Part shown: positions 5,038 through 8,785 of the stretch, piece after piece
How positions within the stretch are numbered: the stretch's first letter is position 1
How the letters are laid out: each line of letters opens with the position of its first letter
NCBI GenBank assembly: GCA_947451445.1
Contig: CANFZJ010000104.1
Location: 1-8,785 of the forward strand
Length of the DNA stretch: 8,785 nt
Source: Comamonadaceae bacterium
GTDB lineage: Bacteria; Pseudomonadota; Gammaproteobacteria; Burkholderiales; Burkholderiaceae_C
Reading direction: 5' to 3'
Position numbers and translations under genes: made by a program
The notes under the pieces: generated by a model
The model's database searches: none
What the model saw: only the letters and a program-made list of their open reading frames with translations
Told to the model about the DNA's origin: nothing

Positions 5038-6264
5038 ATGGCGACTCAGCCGAGCTATTTCCGTACCTTTCTCAAGGCAGGCCACGCGCCCACTTTGGGA
5101 GCGGCTTTCTTCTACTTCGCCTTCTCCTGCGCCATCTGGGTGCTGAACGGCACGATGGCCCCCTTCATCACCGAGGCGTACAAGCTGTCCCCGGCTGAAA
5201 AGGGTTTGATGCTGTCGATCCCGATCTTTGCGGGTGCACTGATGCGCTTTCCGCTGGGGATTCTGGCCCAGTACATTGGCCGCAAAAACGCCACCCTGGT
5301 GGAAATGGGCGGCATTTCGATTGCCATGCTGTTTGGCTACTTCTACGTCAAGTCCTTCAGCGACCTGCTGGCCATGGGCGTGTTGCTGGGTATTGCCGGC
5401 GCCAGTTTTGGCGTTGCGTTGTCGCTAGGCTCGGGCTCGTTCCCCGCCAAGTACAAGGGCCTGGCCATGGGCATCGTGGGCGCAGGCAACGTCGGTACGG
5501 CGGTGTCGGCCTTGCTGGCTCCCCCGCTGGCCCAGGCCTTTGGCTGGCAAACGGTATACGGTTTTGCGGCAGTCGCCATTCTGTTGCCCATGGCCGCGAT
5601 GGTGATTTTTGCGCAAGAGCCACCAGACCTGGACAAACACGCCAGCTTCAAGGAACACATTGCCTGCCTGTTTGAAAAAGACGGCTGGGCCTTCAGCCTG
5701 ATCTACGCGGTCACGTTCGGCGGCTTCATCGGCCTGACGACGTTTTTGCCCAGCTATTTTTACGACCAGTTTGGCGTGAGCAAGGTGCAAGCCGGTCAAC
5801 TGACCATGCTGGCCGCCTTCATGGGCGCAACGTTGCGGGTAGCTGGTGGCTGGATTTCGGACCACTGGGGCGGCGTCAACACCCTGACCGGCGTGCTGGT
5901 GATCGTCAGCGTCACCCTGGTGCTGTGCGGTTTGGCAGAAAACTCGCTGACCATCACCGTGCTGCTGTTCCTGGTGTGCTTTGCCGCATTGGGTGCGGGC
6001 AATGGCGCACTGTTCCAACTGGTACCGCTGCGCTGGCCACTGTCCACAGCGGTCGCCGGTTCGATGATTGGCGAAGTTGGCGCCCTGGGCGGCGGCCTGA
6101 TCCCCAACGCCATGGGCATGAGCAAACAGCACGCGGGTACCTATATGTGGGGTTTCATCGCCTTCGCCGTCTGCGCCGCCTCCATGCTGCTGCTGCTGCG
6201 GGTCATGCAAATCCGCTGGACCCGTACCTGGGCTGAAAAAGGGGGCCGCGCACGTAGTGCGTGA
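5038..6264 (+). CDS. MFS nitrate/nitrite transporter, NarK/NasA type
   Basis: The 408-residue inner-membrane protein has about 12 hydrophobic helices. Marks of the nitrate/nitrite porter family are Arg70 in FAGALMRFPLG and Arg277 in GATLRVAGGWISD, at the places of the two substrate-binding arginines of NarK. Also present are the glycine-rich signature GIVGAGNVGTAV (145-156) and the second signature GAGNGALFQLVP (339-350) followed by IGEVGALGGG. It should take up nitrate or exchange it for nitrite. In the second signature LRWPLSTAVAG departs from the usual pattern, so the substrate could differ. ATG at 5038 is chosen because AGGAC lies 7 bases ahead and MATQPSYFRTFLKAGH starts just before helix 1; the frame is open further upstream without a better start. 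The last residues (KGGRARSA) come from repeat DNA that follows. No nitrate reductase gene is next to it in this window. Confidence 0.88.
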   Translation: MATQPSYFRTFLKAGHAPTLGAAFFYFAFSCAIWVLNGTMAPFITEAYKLSPAEKGLMLSIPIFAGALMRFPLGILAQYIGRKNATLVEMGGISIAMLFGYFYVKSFSDLLAMGVLLGIAGASFGVALSLGSGSFPAKYKGLAMGIVGAGNVGTAVSALLAPPLAQAFGWQTVYGFAAVAILLPMAAMVIFAQEPPDLDKHASFKEHIACLFEKDGWAFSLIYAVTFGGFIGLTTFLPSYFYDQFGVSKVQAGQLTMLAAFMGATLRVAGGWISDHWGGVNTLTGVLVIVSVTLVLCGLAENSLTITVLLFLVCFAALGAGNGALFQLVPLRWPLSTAVAGSMIGEVGALGGGLIPNAMGMSKQHAGTYMWGFIAFAVCAASMLLLLRVMQIRWTRTWAEKGGRARSA

Positions 6265-6484
6265 GCGTTTGACCAAAGGGAAAACGACGGCTTGCGTCGC
6301 AAGCTGTCCCACTTTTCGCAGCAGGCAAAAGGGCGGTCGCGCACGTAGTGCGTGAAGATTTCGCCAGAAATCTCTGCCTGCGCAGCAGGTAGTGCGTGAA
6401 GATTTCGCCAGAAATCTCTGCCTGCGCAGCAGGTAGACCGCACTTTCGCCGCAGGCAAAAGGGAAGTCGCGCACATAGCGCTTA
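6241..6484 (+). repeat. Mosaic of short palindromic repeats behind the transporter gene
   Basis: One module reads CACTTT-CGC-GCAGGCAAAAGGG followed by TCGCGCACGTAGTGCG. It appears in full at 6310-6354, in diverged form at 6441-6483, and as its right end only at about 6241-6265, inside the transporter's last codons. Between the two full copies lie two identical 44-bp units. A separate stem (6286-6308, 9 of 10 paired) sits between the first two modules. Nearly every part can form a small hairpin. No protein-like frame is supported here. Confidence 0.7.
6345..6436 (+). repeat. Tandem repeat, two identical 44-bp units
   Basis: Units 6345-6388 and 6389-6432 are identical, and the next four bases start a third unit. 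Each unit holds the perfect hairpins GATTTC-GCCA-GAAATC and CCTGC-GCA-GCAGG. In the first unit the left edge also completes CGCAC-GTA-GTGCG. Identity of the copies suggests a recent duplication. Confidence 0.9.
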
Positions 6485-6510
6485 AAAGCCTAACCGCGCC
6501 CCTCGCCACA

Positions 6511-6547
6511 ACGGGTACCTGCCACACAGGTACCCGTTTTTCTTTCT
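6511..6547 (+). terminator. Intrinsic terminator of the transporter transcript
   Basis: Perfect 11-bp arms ACGGGTACCTG (6511-6521) and CAGGTACCCGT (6527-6537) enclose a 5-base loop and are followed by TTTT and CTTTCT. On the minus strand no T-run follows, so it acts for plus-strand transcripts and insulates dapA from the transporter. Confidence 0.9.
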
Positions 6548-6554
6548 CCATGAA

Positions 6555-6609
6555 AAAACAGGCTCCAGCACAATTGGTGCCTGCACCAGCAGCTATTAAT
6601 TAAATAGCA
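6555..6609 (+). repeat. Dispersed palindromic intergenic element, copy 3
   Basis: It begins near GGCTCCAGCA and ends with the perfect hairpin GCTATT-AATTA-AATAGC plus A, as in copies 1 and 2, with one base fewer overall. An inner stem CAGGCTCCA / TGGTGCCTG (8 of 9 paired) replaces the GCGCA/TGCGC stem. It sits between the terminator and the dapA promoter. Confidence 0.65.
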
Positions 6610-6673
6610 AACAATTTTCCCCAGGCTTTACGCGCTCGCACCCTGGCGACCCAAAAGCGCCGCCTGCCCTCGT

Positions 6674-6679
6674 TAGAAT
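6674..6679 (+). promoter_or_regulatory. Likely -10 box of the dapA promoter
   Basis: TAGAAT lies 28 bases ahead of the dapA ATG in a cGTTAGAATGC context. No clear -35 box is found 16-18 bases upstream. Position between a terminator and the first gene of a unit supports a promoter here. No lysine riboswitch-like leader fits in the short space. Confidence 0.5.
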
Positions 6680-6707
6680 GCCTCTTTTCCCGTTTGAGAC
6701 TACGGAC

Positions 6708-7589
6708 ATGACACCCATTACCGGCAGCATCGTGGCGCTCGTAACGCCCATGCATGAAGATGGCAGCGTGGACTACCCCACCCTGCGCACATTGATCGAC
6801 TGGCACATCGCGGAGGGGACTGACTGCATCGGCGTCGTCGGCACCACCGGCGAATCGCCCACCGTCAACGTCGAAGAGCACCTGGAGATCATCCGCGTAG
6901 CGGTCGAGCAGGCCAAGGGCCGCGTGCCCATCATGGCAGGCTGTGGAGCCAATTCCACCGCCGAAGCCATCGAACTCACCCGCTTCGCCCAAAAGGTCGG
7001 TGCCGACTGCCATCTGCAGGTTGTGCCCTACTACAACAAGCCTACGCAAGAGGGCCAGTACCAGCACTTCAAGGCCATTGCCGAAGCCGTGGACCTGCCC
7101 ATGGTGCTGTACAACGTGCCAGGCCGCACGGTGGCCGATATGCAGCATGACACCGTGCTGCGCCTGGCCCAGGTGCCCGGCATCGTCGGCATCAAGGAAG
7201 CCACTGGCAACATCGAACGCGCCCAATGGCTCATCCGCGACGTACCCAAAGGCTTTGCCGTGTACTCGGGCGACGATCCGACCGCTGTGGCACTGATGCT
7301 GTGCGGCGGCCAAGGCAACATCAGCGTCACCGCCAACGTGGCCCCACGCCTGATGCATGAACTCTGCGTGGCCGCCATGGCGGGTAACGCCCACCAGGCC
7401 ATGGCCATCCAGCGCCAGCTGATGCCCGTGCACAAAAACCTGTTTCTCGAAGCCAACCCCATCCCGGTGAAGTGGGCCATGGCGCGCATGGGCCTGTGCG
7501 GCGGCACCCTGCGCCTGCCCATGACGCAGCTGTCCGACTCTTTCCACGCCACCGTCGAAGGCGCGTTGCGCAGCGGCGGCTTGCTCTAA
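6708..7589 (+). CDS. dapA: 4-hydroxy-tetrahydrodipicolinate synthase
   Basis: The 293-residue TIM-barrel enzyme joins pyruvate and aspartate semialdehyde in the first committed step of the diaminopimelate/lysine pathway, in the cytoplasm. The active-site set is complete. Lys163 in GIVGIKEATG forms the Schiff base with pyruvate. Tyr135 in VLYNVPGRT, Thr46/Thr47 in GTTGES and Tyr109 in PYYNKP make up the proton relay. Arg140 in GRT binds the carboxylate. The offset of +2 from E. coli numbering and the length of 293 are normal. The ATG at 6708 gives the expected MTPITGSIVALVTPM start; an in-frame ATG at 6678 would overlap the -10 box and add ten unconserved residues. The ribosome site (GGAC) is weak. 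It is followed by bamC after 93 bases, a pairing also known in other proteobacteria (E. coli dapA-nlpB). Confidence 0.98.
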   Translation: MTPITGSIVALVTPMHEDGSVDYPTLRTLIDWHIAEGTDCIGVVGTTGESPTVNVEEHLEIIRVAVEQAKGRVPIMAGCGANSTAEAIELTRFAQKVGADCHLQVVPYYNKPTQEGQYQHFKAIAEAVDLPMVLYNVPGRTVADMQHDTVLRLAQVPGIVGIKEATGNIERAQWLIRDVPKGFAVYSGDDPTAVALMLCGGQGNISVTANVAPRLMHELCVAAMAGNAHQAMAIQRQLMPVHKNLFLEANPIPVKWAMARMGLCGGTLRLPMTQLSDSFHATVEGALRSGGLL

Positions 7590-7591
7590 CG

Positions 7592-7652
7592 GGACTTACG
7601 CAACACCTGGCTGAAGGCCCAGAGGGCCGTCCGTCAGGCGCTGCATAAGTCC
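7592..7652 (+). repeat. 61-nt imperfect hairpin between dapA and bamC
   Basis: The whole stretch folds back on itself with 29-base arms around the loop AGA (7621-7623). The outer stem is GGACTTACGCA / TGCATAAGTCC (10 of 11 paired). After a 3-base internal loop comes the inner stem from CCTGGCTGAAGGCCC to GGGCCGTCCGTCAGG (12 of 15 paired plus one G-U). No T-run follows, so it is not a normal terminator. It may shield or process the dapA-bamC message, or be a small palindromic mobile element. Confidence 0.75.
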
Positions 7653-7682
7653 TATCCAAATTACCCAAGTAGGAACGATTAA

Positions 7683-8762
7683 GTGAACCATATTGCCAAA
7701 GTTGGGGCGCTAGGGCTGGCGCTGTCGCTGGGTGCTTGCACCATCATGCAAAGCGAAAAAATTGACTACAAAAGCGCGGTCCAGGCCGGGCCGAATCTGG
7801 ACATTCCACCCGACCTGACGCAGCTCAGCCGCGACTCCCGCTACGTCGTGCCCGGCGCGCCAGTCACCGCCAGCAACTACAAGGTCGGCAAAGTGGCCGC
7901 CGCCACCCCCACTGCTGCCACCTCGCTGGGCGATATCCGCATCGAACGCTCGGGCACACAGCGCTGGCTGGTCGTCAACCGCACGGCAGACCAGCTGTGG
8001 GTGCCGGTGCGCGATTTCTGGCAACAAAACGGCTTCATCCTGACCGAAGACCAGCCCAGCCTGGGCATCATGGAAACCGACTGGGCCGAAAACCGCGCCA
8101 AGCTGCCGCAAGACATCATCCGCAGCACCATCGGCAAGGTGTTTGACGGCCTGTACTCCACCGGTGAACGCGACAAATACCGCACCCGCCTGGAGCGCAA
8201 TGCCAATGGCAGCACCGAGATCTACATCAGCCACCGTGGCATGGCCGAGGTCTACACCAGCCAGGCCAAAGACCAGACCATCTGGCAACCCCGCCCCATA
8301 GACCCCGAGCTGGAAGTCGAATTTTTACGCCGCCTGATGCTCAAGCTGGGTGCAACGCAAGATGACGTACAGCAGGCCACTGCCGCCGAAGGCGTCAAGC
8401 TCAGCGCCCGCGCCACCACCGTCAACAACCAGCCCGTGGTGCAACTGGACGACGGTTTTGACCGCGCCTGGCGCCGTGTCGGCCTGACGCTGGACCGCAC
8501 CGGCTTCACTGTGGAAGACCGCGACCGCAGCAAGGGCCTGTACTTTGTGCGCTACGTTGCACCGAATGCAGAGAAAAAAGAGCCCGGCTTCTTCAGCAAG
8601 CTGTTCAGCAAAGAAGCCACCACCCCACCGCTGCAGTACCGCATTGCCGTGGTCGGCACGGGCGAGTCCACCACGGTGTCGGTGCTGAACGCCAGCGGCG
8701 CACCTGAGTCCTCGGCCAACGCCCAGCGCATCGTGAAAATCAGTGCTGACGACCTGAAGTAA
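7683..8762 (+). CDS. bamC: Outer membrane protein assembly factor BamC (lipoprotein)
   Basis: The 359-residue lipoprotein is part of the Bam complex, which folds beta-barrel proteins such as the porin of this window into the outer membrane. The signal peptide ends in the lipobox LGAC with Cys19 as lipid anchor. After it comes the flexible N-terminal segment with YKSAVQAGPNLDIPPDL, the part that contacts BamD in E. coli. Two helix-grip domains follow, roughly residues 90-215 (RWLVVNRTADQLWVPVRDFW, GIMETDWAENRAK, YRTRLERNANGSTEIYISHRG) and 235-355 (DGFDRAWRRVGLTLDRTGFTVEDRDRSKGLYFVRY, YRIAVVGTGESTTVSVLN). The start is GTG at 7683, supported by AGGAA 7 bases ahead and by the signal peptide; no ATG fits. 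It is probably co-transcribed with dapA through the hairpin in between. Length matches the betaproteobacterial form. Confidence 0.95.
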   Translation: MNHIAKVGALGLALSLGACTIMQSEKIDYKSAVQAGPNLDIPPDLTQLSRDSRYVVPGAPVTASNYKVGKVAAATPTAATSLGDIRIERSGTQRWLVVNRTADQLWVPVRDFWQQNGFILTEDQPSLGIMETDWAENRAKLPQDIIRSTIGKVFDGLYSTGERDKYRTRLERNANGSTEIYISHRGMAEVYTSQAKDQTIWQPRPIDPELEVEFLRRLMLKLGATQDDVQQATAAEGVKLSARATTVNNQPVVQLDDGFDRAWRRVGLTLDRTGFTVEDRDRSKGLYFVRYVAPNAEKKEPGFFSKLFSKEATTPPLQYRIAVVGTGESTTVSVLNASGAPESSANAQRIVKISADDLK

Positions 8763-8785
8763 GGTCGTCTTTCTGCTGCGCTTCA

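Noticed and set aside
6345..6436. CRISPR-like array
   Set aside because: There are only two directly abutting units without spacers and no cas genes nearby; it is a plain tandem repeat.
5425..6474. 349-codon minus-strand frame opposite the transporter
   Set aside because: It is antisense to a well-supported transporter, has a His/Gln/Gly-rich composition typical of a GC-rich shadow, and its start lies in the repeat mosaic.
6610..6707. Lysine riboswitch ahead of dapA
   Set aside because: The space is too short for the large lysine riboswitch fold, and the -10 box leaves a leader of only about 20 bases.
6600..7547. 315-codon minus-strand frame opposite dapA
   Set aside because: It mirrors the dapA coding region, where all catalytic residues are conserved on the plus strand; its composition is shadow-like.
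7710..8288. Minus-strand frame opposite bamC
   Set aside because: It is antisense to bamC, which has a lipobox and conserved domains; the frame shows no family pattern.

Overview
The window reads as chromosomal DNA of a GC-rich betaproteobacterium, most likely a member of the Burkholderiales close to Comamonadaceae (inference). Support comes from the trimeric-porin type ending in -HAF, the dapA-bamC gene pair, terse gene starts, and short palindromic intergenic elements of a kind I recall from that family. There are nine protein genes (one cut by the left edge) and no rRNA, tRNA, CRISPR array, transposase or phage gene.

Left part (1-1640, minus strand). A small regulatory unit reads lipoprotein (DUF3455 type) -> ECF sigma factor -> membrane anti-sigma factor. 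The last two overlap by 4 bases. The anti-sigma gene runs off the window after its transmembrane segment. The unit looks like a self-contained envelope-signalling module. Its promoter region carries a spaced direct repeat and a tentative ECF promoter.

Middle part (1640-4690, minus strand). A YafY-type WYL regulator is bracketed by two copies of a 56-bp palindromic element. It is followed by a general porin with its own upstream region, then by a tightly coupled pair of a VOC (glyoxalase-fold) protein and an EVE-domain (UPF0310) protein. A five-codon reading frame with a good ribosome site lies between the porin and the EVE gene on the opposite strand and may be a gene remnant.

Right part (4690-8785, plus strand). 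A 351-bp divergent region with several palindromes precedes a NarK/NasA-type nitrate/nitrite MFS transporter. The transporter's last codons run into a mosaic of short repeats, including two identical 44-bp tandem units, and then a strong intrinsic terminator. A third copy of the 56-bp element and a -10 box precede dapA (lysine/diaminopimelate synthesis). A 61-nt imperfect hairpin separates dapA from bamC (outer-membrane beta-barrel assembly lipoprotein).

No clearly new multi-gene system is evident. The parts most worth a second look are the DUF3455/ECF/anti-sigma unit, the three-copy intergenic element, the repeat mosaic behind the transporter, and the dapA-bamC hairpin.
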